Below are positions 35,749 to 44,241 of a stretch of DNA of 64,000 bases, one piece after another; position 1 is the stretch's first letter; each line of letters opens with the position of its first letter. A program made the translations under genes and the position numbers. The stretch lies in contig DLGR01000019.1 in assembly GCA_002482805.1 (NCBI GenBank), positions 1-64,000 of the forward strand, in the 5' to 3' direction. The notes below the pieces were generated by a model. That model was given only the letters and a program-made list of their open reading frames with translations, was not told the origin of the DNA and made no database searches. Source of the DNA: Micavibrio sp. UBA7689 (GTDB lineage: Bacteria > Pseudomonadota > Alphaproteobacteria > Micavibrionales > Micavibrionaceae).

Positions 35749-35971
35749 CATGGTCCTTGTGTGTGGGGAACGAGTCTTCCGTGCGTGAACGGGCGCGCCC
35801 TTTTTCTTTTTTAGCGGCTTTCGCCACGGCCATATTGTCAACCAGATTGGGATAGGGCCGTCCAGCCTTTTTTGCCCGCGCCCGCGCTTCTTTTATCTGC
35901 GCGTCGGTCAGCTTGGTTCCCGAGCCTTTGTGCGGGTTTTTCTTCTTCCATGGCGGTGTTTTTGTGTTCAT
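35741..35971 (-). CDS. Small basic conserved hypothetical protein
   Basis: 76 residues, Lys/Arg-rich. It has LTDAQIKEARARAKKAGRPYPNLVDN, a pattern I associate with small alphaproteobacterial proteins of unknown role. The start at 35971 has AAGGG six bases upstream; a far longer frame into the divergent gene is rejected. Probably a soluble, nucleic-acid- or ribosome-associated protein, but this is only a guess from charge. Confidence 0.65.
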   Translation of the reverse strand: MNTKTPPWKKKNPHKGSGTKLTDAQIKEARARAKKAGRPYPNLVDNMAVAKAAKKEKGRARSRTEDSFPTHKDHDE

Positions 35972-36042
35972 AAGGGGCCCTTCTGTCATATTTGTACGCA
36001 AAAAACGGCTGACACGTACAATAGTTTCGCTATTCTCAGCAT

Positions 36043-36186
36043 ATGAGCACAAAACCCAAGCCTGAAACACAAAAACCGACGCCAAAACCTGCACCTTCTT
36101 CCGTTCCGGAAACGGGCGGCCGCGGCGGGTTGGACCCTGTGCGTTACGGCGATTGGGAAAAGGATGGCAGATGCGTGGATTTTTAG
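36043..36186 (+). CDS. SdhAF4 / DUF1674 succinate dehydrogenase assembly factor-like protein
   Basis: 47 residues, too short for most gene finders. The C-terminus GRGGLDPVRYGDWEKDGRC followed by VDF is the DUF1674 signature (GG..G.EPTRYGDWE..GRC.DF). The N-terminus is Pro/Lys-rich. The eukaryotic homologue binds flavinated SdhA and protects it before complex II assembly. No sdh genes are nearby. The 3' end overlaps the MFS gene by 16 bp. Confidence 0.9.
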   Translation: MSTKPKPETQKPTPKPAPSSVPETGGRGGLDPVRYGDWEKDGRCVDF

Positions 36187-37403
36187 AAAAAATTTTTCCG
36201 ACCGGAATTTTTACCCTGCCCGTCATTGTCGCGGCGTTCGGATATTTCGTCGACGTGTTTGACATGTATATTTTCGGCGCGAACCGCGTGGCATCCCTTC
36301 GCGATATTGGCGTACCCGAAGATGAAATCTTTGATACGGGCGTTTTGATCCTGAACCTGCAGATGGCGGGGATGTTCATCGGCGGTTTGTTGTTCGGCGT
36401 TCTGGGCGATAAATTCGGCCGCACGAAGATGATGTTCCTATCCATCATCACCTATTCGATTGCGACATTTATGAACGGGCTTGTAGACAACGTTCCTGCC
36501 TATGCCACATTCCGTTTTATCGCGGGGCTAGGTCTTGCAGGGGAACTCGGCCTTGCCATCACACTCATCAGCGAGACTATGCCCAAAGATAAACGCGGAT
36601 ACGGCGCGGGCATTATTTGCGGTTTCGGCATTCTGGGCGGATTGAGCGCGGCCTTGCTGGCATTGGTCATTCCATGGCGCGCCAGCTTTATCATTGGCGG
36701 TTTGATGGGGCTGGTCCTGCTGTTTTTCCGCGTGCGCATTGCTGAATCACACATGTTTGAAGGCATGAAGGAGATCAAGGAAAAAGGCAAAATTTCCATG
36801 GTGTTCCAAAAACCGGAACGCATCGTCAAGTTCCTCCATTGCGTCTGTTTGCTCCTCCCCGTGTGGTATGTGATCGGCGTGCTGGTCTATTTCTCGCCGG
36901 AATTGTTGAAAGTAAAATACGGCCTTGAAGTCACCGTGCCGCCCATCCTCGCCTTTGTGATGTTCTTTCTGGCCATGAGCGATTTCGTGAGCGCGTGGAT
37001 CAGCAACGCGGTCAAAAGCCGCAAGAAAGTGCTGATCGGCTTCATATCGCTCGGCCTCATCATGGTTTTGACGCTGCTGCTCAGCCCGATTGATTTCAAC
37101 TATCCCGCGCTTATCATCATCTATGTCGGCGCGGCCATCGGATGCGGATGCTGGGTTCTGGGCGTCACAGCCGCCTCGGAAAGCTTCGGCACCAATCTGC
37201 GCGCCACCATAACCACCAGCGTCCCCAACTTTTCCCGCGCCGCAACCATACCCATCACGCTTTCGGTGGCGGCGTTGAAGGAGCATATGCCGCTCGACCA
37301 AGCCGCCTTGATCGTAGGCCTGGTCGTCTATGCCCTCGCTTTGTTCGGAGCGTTCGCCATGCGAGAGACTTTTGCCGCCGATCTGGACTATCTGGAGAAG
37401 TAG
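36171..37403 (+). CDS. MFS transporter
   Basis: 410 residues, about twelve membrane helices. The MFS loop 2-3 signature GVLGDKFGRTKM is near residue 90, with GLAGELGLAITLISE after helix 4. This layout resembles metabolite:H+ symporters. The start at 36171 (MRGFLEKIF) has AAGGA upstream and is preferred over 36153. The substrate is unknown. The 133 bp to typA show no gene. Confidence 0.88.
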   Translation: MRGFLEKIFPTGIFTLPVIVAAFGYFVDVFDMYIFGANRVASLRDIGVPEDEIFDTGVLILNLQMAGMFIGGLLFGVLGDKFGRTKMMFLSIITYSIATFMNGLVDNVPAYATFRFIAGLGLAGELGLAITLISETMPKDKRGYGAGIICGFGILGGLSAALLALVIPWRASFIIGGLMGLVLLFFRVRIAESHMFEGMKEIKEKGKISMVFQKPERIVKFLHCVCLLLPVWYVIGVLVYFSPELLKVKYGLEVTVPPILAFVMFFLAMSDFVSAWISNAVKSRKKVLIGFISLGLIMVLTLLLSPIDFNYPALIIIYVGAAIGCGCWVLGVTAASESFGTNLRATITTSVPNFSRAATIPITLSVAALKEHMPLDQAALIVGLVVYALALFGAFAMRETFAADLDYLEK

Positions 37404-37536
37404 CATTCAAGGGCTGGCAGGCCGTTTTTCTTCATATTTTAGTGGTTTTTGGCCCCGATTTCCTGTACATCGGCGGCAGATAGAGGGCGTTTCCGACACG
37501 GGACGCCTAACCCGCTGAAAAGAAACGAGAATTTTT

Positions 37537-39387
37537 ATGGCCGCCACTGATTCCAAATTGATCCGCAATATCGCGATCATCGCGCACGTCGACCACGGGA
37601 AAACCACCCTGATAGACAACATCCTGAAACAATCGGGTTCCTTCCGCGCCAACCAGAACGTCGAAGAGCGCGTCATGGATTCCAACGATTTGGAAAAAGA
37701 GCGCGGCATCACCATTCTGGCGAAATGCACGGCTATCGATTGGGAAGGCACGCGCATCAATATCATCGACACACCGGGCCACGCCGATTTCGGCGGCGAG
37801 GTGGAACGTGTGTTGAACATGTGCGACGGCGTTATCCTTTTGACGGATGCGGCCGAAGGCCCGCTGCCCCAAACCAAATTCGTTCTGGGCAAAGCCCTGA
37901 AACTCGGCATCAAACCGATCGTCATGATCAACAAGGTTGACCGTTCCGACGCCCGCCCCGACGATGTTTTGAACGAAGTGTTCGATTTGTTCGTATCCTT
38001 GGAAGCAACGGATGAACAGCTCGACTTCCCCGTTCTCTATGCATCGGGCCGTGATGGCTGGTGTGCGAAGAGCCTCGAAGCCCCGCGCGAAAACCTGCAC
38101 CCTCTTCTGGAGTTGGTCATGGAATACGTGCCTGCGCCGAAAGTTCTTGAAAGCGCGCCCTTCACGATGCTAGCAACATTGCTCTCTTCCGACCCGTTTC
38201 TAGGCCGCGTTCTGACAGGCAAAGTTTACGGTGGTCACCCCAAAGTCAACATGGCCGTGAAAGCCATCGGCCTTGACGGCAAGACGGTGGAAACTTTCCG
38301 CCTCACAAAACTCTTCTCCTACCAAGGTATCGAGCGCGTGCCCGTCACCGAAGCCGTTGCAGGCGACATTATCTGCATCGCCGGTATGGTGAAGACATCC
38401 GTGGCCGACACGATCTGCGACCCCGCAGTGACCGAGCCTGTACCTACGGACCCTGTCGATCCTCCGACGATGGCTGTAACCATCACAGTGAATGACAGTC
38501 CTTACGCAGGCACCGAAGGCAAGAAGCTGACCTCCAACATGATCCGCGAGCGTCTGAACGCCGAAGCCGAAACCAACGTGGCCATCCGCGTGACGGAATC
38601 CGAAGGCCGCGATGCTTTCGAACTGGCAGGCCGCGGCGAATTGCAGCTCGGCGTTCTGATCGAAACGATGCGCCGCGAAGGATTCGAACTTTCCGTGTCC
38701 CGTCCCCGCGTTCTTTTGAAAAAAGACGAGAACGGCAATTTGCTGGAGCCGTACGAAGAAATCACCTGCGACGTGGATGAAATCTATTCCGGCGCCGTGG
38801 TTGAGAAAATGACCCAGCGTAAAGCGGAACTCCGTGATATGCGCCCTTCGGGTGCAGGCAAGACCCGCATCATGTTTCTCGCCCCTTCGCGCGGATTGAT
38901 CGGCTACCAGTCGCAATTCCTGACCGACACGCGCGGCACTGGCCTGATGAACCGTATCTTTGACAGCTACGGCCCTTACAAAGGCGATATTCTGGCCCGC
39001 CGCAACGGCGCCCTGATTTCCACGGACAAGGGCGACGCCGTTGCCTACGCCATCTGGAAGCTGCAGGACCGCGGTATCATGTTCATCGGCCACAACGACA
39101 AGGTCTATGCAGGCATGGTTGTCGGCGAACACAGCCGCGAGAATGACCTCGAGATCAACGTCCTCAAAGGCAAGCAGTTGACCAACGTGCGGGCCTCGGG
39201 CGCGGACGAAGCCGTTATCCTTGTTCCGCCGAAGAAAATGTCGATGGAAGAAATGATGTCCTACATCAATGATGACGAGCTGGTCGAAGTGACGCCCAAA
39301 TCCTTGCGCCTGCGCAAGAAGCACCTCGACAGCAACACGCGCGACCGCGCCAAAAAAGAAGCCAAAAAAGCGGGCGCCGAAGTTTAA
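37537..39387 (+). CDS. typA: Translational GTPase TypA/BipA
   Basis: Ribosome-associated GTPase for 50S assembly and stress or cold growth. 616 residues. G motifs HVDHGKTTL, ERGITI, DTPGHADFGGE and NKVDR occur in order, followed by EF-G-like domains and the BipA-specific C-terminal domain. Full family length. Confidence 0.97.
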   Translation: MAATDSKLIRNIAIIAHVDHGKTTLIDNILKQSGSFRANQNVEERVMDSNDLEKERGITILAKCTAIDWEGTRINIIDTPGHADFGGEVERVLNMCDGVILLTDAAEGPLPQTKFVLGKALKLGIKPIVMINKVDRSDARPDDVLNEVFDLFVSLEATDEQLDFPVLYASGRDGWCAKSLEAPRENLHPLLELVMEYVPAPKVLESAPFTMLATLLSSDPFLGRVLTGKVYGGHPKVNMAVKAIGLDGKTVETFRLTKLFSYQGIERVPVTEAVAGDIICIAGMVKTSVADTICDPAVTEPVPTDPVDPPTMAVTITVNDSPYAGTEGKKLTSNMIRERLNAEAETNVAIRVTESEGRDAFELAGRGELQLGVLIETMRREGFELSVSRPRVLLKKDENGNLLEPYEEITCDVDEIYSGAVVEKMTQRKAELRDMRPSGAGKTRIMFLAPSRGLIGYQSQFLTDTRGTGLMNRIFDSYGPYKGDILARRNGALISTDKGDAVAYAIWKLQDRGIMFIGHNDKVYAGMVVGEHSRENDLEINVLKGKQLTNVRASGADEAVILVPPKKMSMEEMMSYINDDELVEVTPKSLRLRKKHLDSNTRDRAKKEAKKAGAEV

Positions 39388-39407
39388 GCCGCCTCTACAC
39401 CGAACAA

Positions 39408-39436
39408 GAAAAACCCGCCATCTCGGCGGGTTTTTT
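39408..39436. terminator. Bidirectional terminator between typA and the VOC gene
   Basis: AAAAACCCGCC, loop ATCTC, GGCGGGTTTTTT. It lies 21 bp after typA and 2 bp before the end of the convergent VOC gene. Confidence 0.92.
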
Positions 39437-39437
39437 A

Positions 39438-39827
39438 TTATTGCAGATCCGTTTGAACGAGGCAGAGGATGTTGCCGTCGGGATCCTTAAACCACGCGGC
39501 CTTCATACCCGTTTCCGTGACATGGATATCGCCTTTGCGGGACACGCCGCGCATGTCGAAATGTACAAACGCAATTCCGTTTTGTTGAAGCTCAGAAACC
39601 ATGTCTTCGATTTTATCTTCGACGGCCCATGTGGCCACGGTTGCTTTGGAATCACCGGCACGGTCCGATTTATAAACGAACACGCGGGAATCTCCCGCCT
39701 TATAAGTGGTGATGCCGTCACCCATGGTGTCTTCCAGTTTCAGGCCCAGCTGGTTCTCGTAGAAATTACGGGCCTTGGCCATATCGCGAACTGCGATAGT
39801 GGCGACTATATCATTGTGCGCTAGCAT
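39438..39827 (-). CDS. VOC (glyoxalase/bleomycin-resistance) superfamily protein
   Basis: 129 residues with paired beta-alpha-beta-beta-beta modules. MAKARNFYENQLGLK and AAWFKDPDGNILCLVQ are the usual VOC start and end. The start at 39827 has GGAGG five bases upstream, better than the ATG four codons earlier. A metal-dependent isomerase or dioxygenase fold; substrate unknown. Confidence 0.85.
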   Translation of the reverse strand: MLAHNDIVATIAVRDMAKARNFYENQLGLKLEDTMGDGITTYKAGDSRVFVYKSDRAGDSKATVATWAVEDKIEDMVSELQQNGIAFVHFDMRGVSRKGDIHVTETGMKAAWFKDPDGNILCLVQTDLQ

Positions 39828-39888
39828 ATCTGCCTCCATGAAGGATTTATTACAATATACAAACTAGAGCGATTTATAGCAGGTTCCA

Positions 39889-39916
39889 CAAAAAAAGCCG
39901 CTGAAAAGCGGCTTTT
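39889..39916 (-). terminator. Terminator of the DEAD-box helicase gene
   Basis: AAGCCGCT/AGCGGCTT 8-bp stem with a 4-base loop and a seven-T run on the - strand, 21 bp past the helicase stop. Confidence 0.9.
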
Positions 39917-39936
39917 CTTATATTAGTATTCTTATA

Positions 39937-41931
39937 TCAGTAAGCTCTTTTTTTAGAGCGTGCTGAATGACCTTCGGAGCGCTGTCCGCCGTCTTTGCGG
40001 AACGTGCGGCCTTCATGATGTTTTGCGCCGCCGTCTTTGGCCACGTAAGGTTTTTTGAAACCTTCACCTTCCTTGCGGAAAGGTTTCTTGAAGCCGCCTT
40101 CGGTAGATCCACCTTCGCGTTTTACGAACGGACGATCACCGCTGTTCGAACGGGGACGATCACCTTGCGCGTTGTCGCGGTTGTAAGGCTTTTTAAATCC
40201 GCCATCACGGTTGTATGGCTTCTTGAAACCACCTTCACGATTGCCTTGGTATCCGCCTTCGCGGTTACCTTGGTAACCACCTTCCGCACGTTGCGGACGG
40301 TCGCCAAAATCACGGCGGGGGCGGTCTGCATTGTCGCGGTTATAGGGTTTTTTGAATCCGCCTTCTTTGCGGTCGCCCGAATTCGTACGCTTGTATGAAT
40401 CAGGGTTGGAAGCAAAGTCGCCGTCTTTTTTGAAGGGCTTTTTAAAGCCGCCGTCACGGTTGCCTTGGTATCCGCCTTCGCGTTTGCCTTGATAGCCGCC
40501 CTCGGAGCGTTGAGGACGATCGTTACGATCAAAGCTGCGTTGTGGACGGGCATCAAATGCACCTTCCGTGCCCGCTTCGGATGAACGGAAGTCGCCATCG
40601 GGATTGTAACCGCCATTGGCTGTGCGTTCCTTGCGGTCTGCACGACCGAACGGTTTGCGGGGGCCGAACTTGTTTTCTTTTTTCGGACCATAATTGCGTT
40701 CGGGACGATCGCCGCCGCCGAAAGATTTGCGCTCGCCGCCAAAAGATGGCTTGCCGCCGAATTTCTTGCCGCCGCCGAATTGTTTTTTCGTGCCGCCGCG
40801 TCCGCCTTCACGGATTTCGGAGCCCGGATCATTCGGATTCAGCATGCGTTCGATATCGCGCCACAAGTGTTTTTCGCCATTCGCAACGAAGGAAACCGCA
40901 TGACCTTTTTCACCGTTACGGGCCGTACGGCCGATGCGGTGGATATAGTCTTCGGCAACCTGGGGGAGATCATAGTTCACGACATGTTCGATATGGGGAA
41001 CGTCCAGACCGCGGGCGGCAACATCTGTTGCCACGAGAATACGGATTTCACCGTTGCGGAACATGCGGATAACTTTATCGCGCTGACGCTGACGCAGGCC
41101 GCCATGGATGGCTTCGGACGTCTGTTCGTCACGGTTCAGTTTTACGGACAATTTGTCCGCGCCGTGTTGCGTGCGCACGAATACGATAACCGAACCTTCG
41201 CGTTTGCCCAATTGGAGCATCAGTTCGTCGTATTTTTGTTCCTGTGCCACGAAGGTGGTTTCCTGAATAATATTTTCGCCCGGTTTGGATTGAACGCCTG
41301 CGGAAATACGCTCGGGGTTGTTCAAATACTGACGCGAGAATTTTACGATGGAATCGGGGAACGTTGCGGAGAACATCATCGTCTGACGCTTGATCGCCGT
41401 TTCCGACAGGATGGAATCGATCTGGGGCAGGAAGCCCATATCGAGCATGCGGTCGGCTTCGTCCAGAACCGCGAATTCAACGCGGTCGACGAGGTCTTGG
41501 TTAGAGCGTAAATGGTCGTTGATACGGCCGGGCGTGCCCACGATCAAACGAGGGCGGCGCTGCAATTGCGCGTATTGTTTGCCGATAGGTTCGCCGCCGA
41601 TCAACAATGCGGTTTTGATCCCGTTGGGGCCTTTCGCATCATAGCCGATCATTTTGCGGGCTACCTCATGCACCTGCGTCGCGAGTTCACGTGTAGGAAG
41701 CATGACAAGCGCGTGCGCTGTCGGATTTTCCAGGAGGAAGTTGATCATCGGTACGCAGAAAGCAGCGGTTTTACCGGTACCCGTTTGTGCGGAACCGAGA
41801 ATGTCGCGGCCTTCGAGACCGAGCGGAATCGCCATCGCCTGAATCGGCGTGGGCGTTTCGAATTTCATGTTTTCGAGGGAGGTTTGTAGCGCAGGATTAA
41901 GCGCAAACTCTTTAAAGTTTGTGGTCATCAT
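39937..41931 (-). CDS. DEAD-box ATP-dependent RNA helicase (RhlE/CsdA-like) with Arg/Gly/Lys-rich tail
   Basis: 664 residues. The helicase core (about 1-370) has Q motif TPTPIQ, AQTGTGKT, PTRELA, the DEAD box in VLDEADRMLDMGF, SAT, and HRIGRTAR. The tail (about 380-664) is built of repeats such as GGYQGNREGG and FKKPYNRDG, likely RNA binding and possibly phase separating. Typical roles are ribosome assembly and mRNA unwinding in the cold. MM start: 41931 or 41928. Long structured upstream region. Confidence 0.94.
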   Translation of the reverse strand: MMTTNFKEFALNPALQTSLENMKFETPTPIQAMAIPLGLEGRDILGSAQTGTGKTAAFCVPMINFLLENPTAHALVMLPTRELATQVHEVARKMIGYDAKGPNGIKTALLIGGEPIGKQYAQLQRRPRLIVGTPGRINDHLRSNQDLVDRVEFAVLDEADRMLDMGFLPQIDSILSETAIKRQTMMFSATFPDSIVKFSRQYLNNPERISAGVQSKPGENIIQETTFVAQEQKYDELMLQLGKREGSVIVFVRTQHGADKLSVKLNRDEQTSEAIHGGLRQRQRDKVIRMFRNGEIRILVATDVAARGLDVPHIEHVVNYDLPQVAEDYIHRIGRTARNGEKGHAVSFVANGEKHLWRDIERMLNPNDPGSEIREGGRGGTKKQFGGGKKFGGKPSFGGERKSFGGGDRPERNYGPKKENKFGPRKPFGRADRKERTANGGYNPDGDFRSSEAGTEGAFDARPQRSFDRNDRPQRSEGGYQGKREGGYQGNRDGGFKKPFKKDGDFASNPDSYKRTNSGDRKEGGFKKPYNRDNADRPRRDFGDRPQRAEGGYQGNREGGYQGNREGGFKKPYNRDGGFKKPYNRDNAQGDRPRSNSGDRPFVKREGGSTEGGFKKPFRKEGEGFKKPYVAKDGGAKHHEGRTFRKDGGQRSEGHSARSKKRAY

Positions 41932-42294
41932 TAGTCTTTCATCATTATATCGCACGCTCCATTATGGGGCGTGTTTAGCGGACATTGCCGCGGTTCAAAG
42001 CATCAAGCTGATACTGAAAACCGCTTATGCCGCCCGATAATGATGGGGGAAGAGGATGACTGTATCGCGGGATTATTCGACTTTATTGTTAGTTTTCAAC
42101 TAGTTATCGAATACCCAAAACTTATTGCGGCCTACATATCTCATATAACGTCACAATAAGTCAAGGAATTTACTTGCCCGAAAACAACTACCTGTGTTTT
42201 CATGAATGCATGAAACATTTCATCACGATCAATACGAAGCTCGATTATGCCGCTCCGGGACTTGAATCCGGCACGGATAATGGCGTTCGCGCAT

Positions 42295-42347
42295 CGCTGA
42301 CAGAATAGGTTTCCACCACTGTCAGCGCCCCCGAAAGGCTCTGACAG
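42295..42347 (+). promoter_or_regulatory. Mutually exclusive hairpin set upstream of the acetyltransferase operon
   Basis: CTGACAG at 42297-42303, CTGTCAG at 42319-42325 and CTGACAG at 42341-42347. The middle copy can pair with either outer copy, each time leaving a 15-base loop. The first pairing extends to 9 bp (CGCTGACAG/CTGTCAGCG), the second is 7 bp. Switching between them would be an attenuator- or riboswitch-like arrangement, on either strand. Confidence 0.45.
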
Positions 42348-42378
42348 AACATCTTCTCACTTATAGATTCTTTGTCAT

Positions 42379-42401
42379 CCTTTCGAAAACAAAACGAAAG
42401 G
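42379..42401 (+). promoter_or_regulatory. Hairpin overlapping the ribosome binding site
   Basis: CCTTTCG and CGAAAGG (7 bp, 9-base loop). The 3' arm is the start of the GAAAGGAAG ribosome site of the gene at 42412, so folding would hide part of it. Confidence 0.5.
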
Positions 42402-42411
42402 AAGTGATTTT

Positions 42412-42921
42412 ATGGACCAAAAAATTTGTATACGTCAGTTGCAAGCGGAAGATTGGAGCGAATTTCGCGCCGTCCGGCTCGAAGCGCTGCAAAAATATAA
42501 GTCTTGTTTCAGTTCATCGTACGAAACAGAAAAACTGTACGACGAGCAAAAATGGCAAGGAACGTTGCAAGATACACAACACGCCATATTTGCAATACTG
42601 GACGAAGACAAGGCCATAGGCTTATCGGGATGCTTCACATCGCGCGATGATGAAAGCGGCAAAACCGCCATTCTTGGTATGTGGTATTTGAAAGAAGAAT
42701 ATCGCGGCCAAGGGCTTTTTCATCTTTTGATGCAAGCAACGATGGATTGGGCCAAAGACGAAGGGCGATTTGATCGCATTGTGGTCAGTCACCGCGAAGG
42801 CAACGAAGCATCGCGCCGCGCCAACCAAGCTCTGGGTTTCAAATACACCGAAACTGTTATGAATGAATTCGGCGACGGGCAAATTGCAAAAAACATATTC
42901 TATGAAGTGAGATTACGATGA
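42412..42921 (+). CDS. GNAT family N-acetyltransferase
   Basis: 169 residues. The acetyl-CoA site is seen as LGMWYLKEEYRGQGLFHLL (R/Q-x-x-G-x-G/A type) and SRRANQALGFKYTET near the end. Acetyl acceptor unknown. First of two GNAT genes; its stop overlaps the next start (ATGA). Confidence 0.88.
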   Translation: MDQKICIRQLQAEDWSEFRAVRLEALQKYKSCFSSSYETEKLYDEQKWQGTLQDTQHAIFAILDEDKAIGLSGCFTSRDDESGKTAILGMWYLKEEYRGQGLFHLLMQATMDWAKDEGRFDRIVVSHREGNEASRRANQALGFKYTETVMNEFGDGQIAKNIFYEVRLR

Positions 42922-43454
42922 GCATAGACATTAAAACAAAACGCCTGCATTTACGCACGCCCACCATGGCGGACGCAGCGGAAATCCACGCCGAAAAAGT
43001 CAAGGTGTGGCATGACCTGCAAAGCTGGATGTCGTGGGCAACGGATGATTCCAAAGGCATAGACGCCCTGAAGGAACAGTTTATCGAAACCGCCGCCGCA
43101 CAAAATCATGTCACGGGCTTTTGCCGCGAGACGGGACGCTTTGTTCTGTGCACGGGCGCAACCGATAAAGGCAACGGTGTATTCGAGGTCGGTTACTGGG
43201 TTGCCAAGGATATGCGCGGCAAAGGCCTCGCCACCGAAGCGGCGCAGGCCATGATCGACTACGCCTTTGACTCATTGAAAGCGAAACAGGTCTATATCTG
43301 CCATTACGAGGGCAACGAAGGCAGCCGCCGTATCATCGAAAAGCTGGGATTTAAAAAAACCGGTGTTGTTTGTTCCGCGCACAAACGTTTCACCGACGGT
43401 GTGATGATGGACAAACATGAATATGCAATGACGCGCGAAGAGTGGAAACGTTAA
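42918..43454 (+). CDS. GNAT family N-acetyltransferase, RimJ/RimL type
   Basis: 178 residues. The start pattern (IKTKRLHLRTPTMADAAEIH), GYWVAKDMRGKGLATEAAQAM and GSRRIIEKLGFKKTG are typical of the Acetyltransf_3/RimJ-RimL group, which acetylates protein N-termini, polyamines or drugs. Translationally coupled to the preceding GNAT gene. Confidence 0.88.
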   Translation: MSIDIKTKRLHLRTPTMADAAEIHAEKVKVWHDLQSWMSWATDDSKGIDALKEQFIETAAAQNHVTGFCRETGRFVLCTGATDKGNGVFEVGYWVAKDMRGKGLATEAAQAMIDYAFDSLKAKQVYICHYEGNEGSRRIIEKLGFKKTGVVCSAHKRFTDGVMMDKHEYAMTREEWKR

Positions 43455-44179
43455 GGCTGCTGAGGCTGTAGAGTTTTTAGCCCCGGATGCGGCGTATAAG
43501 TCCAATCACTACTTTGAGAGTCGCTTCTATAAGGATTAAGATATCCAACAAGGCTGTTCAAGCCCTTGGTCCATTTCTCATGTTGGACTTCGTATCTGCG
43601 CATGATCAGAGCCATTGTGCTTTTTTCACCCAACACCTGCTTGGCTTCATCCACGATCCATTTTCCCAGCGCATCGCGATATGCCTCTTCCGCAATCCCC
43701 ATAGTGGCATCCAGAGACTTGGCAAGAAGTGCTTCGTATTCCTGTTTACCGTAACTGCGCCCGCCAAGTTGCAACGCGCCATACAAATTGTTTGCATACG
43801 TCTGAGGGTCTTTACATCCCTCGTTAAGTTCTACCAATTTTTTAGAAAGCGTAAGCCTGTCCTCAGCAGAGAACGTATCAAAGTAGTGATTGGTCCAAAG
43901 GCTATACAAGAAGACGGCAGCTACTTTTGCGGGAGGTTCATCCGATAAGGAATATTGCAGAATGTGCGGGGAAAGAAAGTTTACGACTCGGTTGAGTTTT
44001 CCCTCGTCCAAAACATCCTGGCCTGAAGCATCTTTCCCAGCGCATATATCATCAATTTCTTTTTCGAAAGCGGATGTACTGACATCAGGATTTTCCTTGA
44101 TCTGTGCGACCAGACGACCCCACACACCCTGAGCTTGCACGTCAAGGTCATCCACCACTGCGAGAAAACGGTCTCTCAT
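43451..44179 (-). CDS. Hypothetical helical protein
   Basis: Not recognised. 242 residues, soluble, mostly helical by pattern, no signal peptide. The C-terminus is Ser/Pro/Gln-rich and probably flexible. Overlaps the end of the convergent RimJ/L-like gene by 4 bp. Base composition is slightly more AT-rich than the core genes around it. Confidence 0.65.
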   Translation of the reverse strand: MRDRFLAVVDDLDVQAQGVWGRLVAQIKENPDVSTSAFEKEIDDICAGKDASGQDVLDEGKLNRVVNFLSPHILQYSLSDEPPAKVAAVFLYSLWTNHYFDTFSAEDRLTLSKKLVELNEGCKDPQTYANNLYGALQLGGRSYGKQEYEALLAKSLDATMGIAEEAYRDALGKWIVDEAKQVLGEKSTMALIMRRYEVQHEKWTKGLNSLVGYLNPYRSDSQSSDWTYTPHPGLKTLQPQQP

Positions 44180-44241
44180 GCCCGCGCCCCTTATAATAAA
44201 TTTGCCTCGGATATTCAGGAGAAAATTATAGGTGAAAAGCG

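Larger units (their letters stand above)
41932..42411. other. 480-bp gene-free region with several inverted repeats
   Basis: Separates the divergent helicase and acetyltransferase genes. No open frame with a credible product. It contains CTTATTG/CAATAAG (about 42119-42158), a GTGCCGG/CCCGG stem-loop near 42249-42275, and the hairpins at 42295-42347 and 42379-42401 listed separately. Likely long 5' leaders on one or both sides. Confidence 0.6.

Noticed and set aside
35972..36451. Upstream extension of the small basic gene to a 236-residue frame
   Set aside because: It runs antisense through the SdhAF4-like and MFS genes; a good ribosome site supports the start at 35971.
38200..39324. 374-residue open frame antisense to typA
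   Set aside because: Shadow of a highly conserved GTPase gene; His/Phe/Asp-rich composition typical of antisense reading.
42245..42275. T-arm-like sequence (GGATTCAAGTCC on the - strand) considered as a tRNA or tmRNA
   Set aside because: The T stem has an A-C closing mismatch, and no matching acceptor 5' arm, D arm or anticodon arm lies at the right distance.
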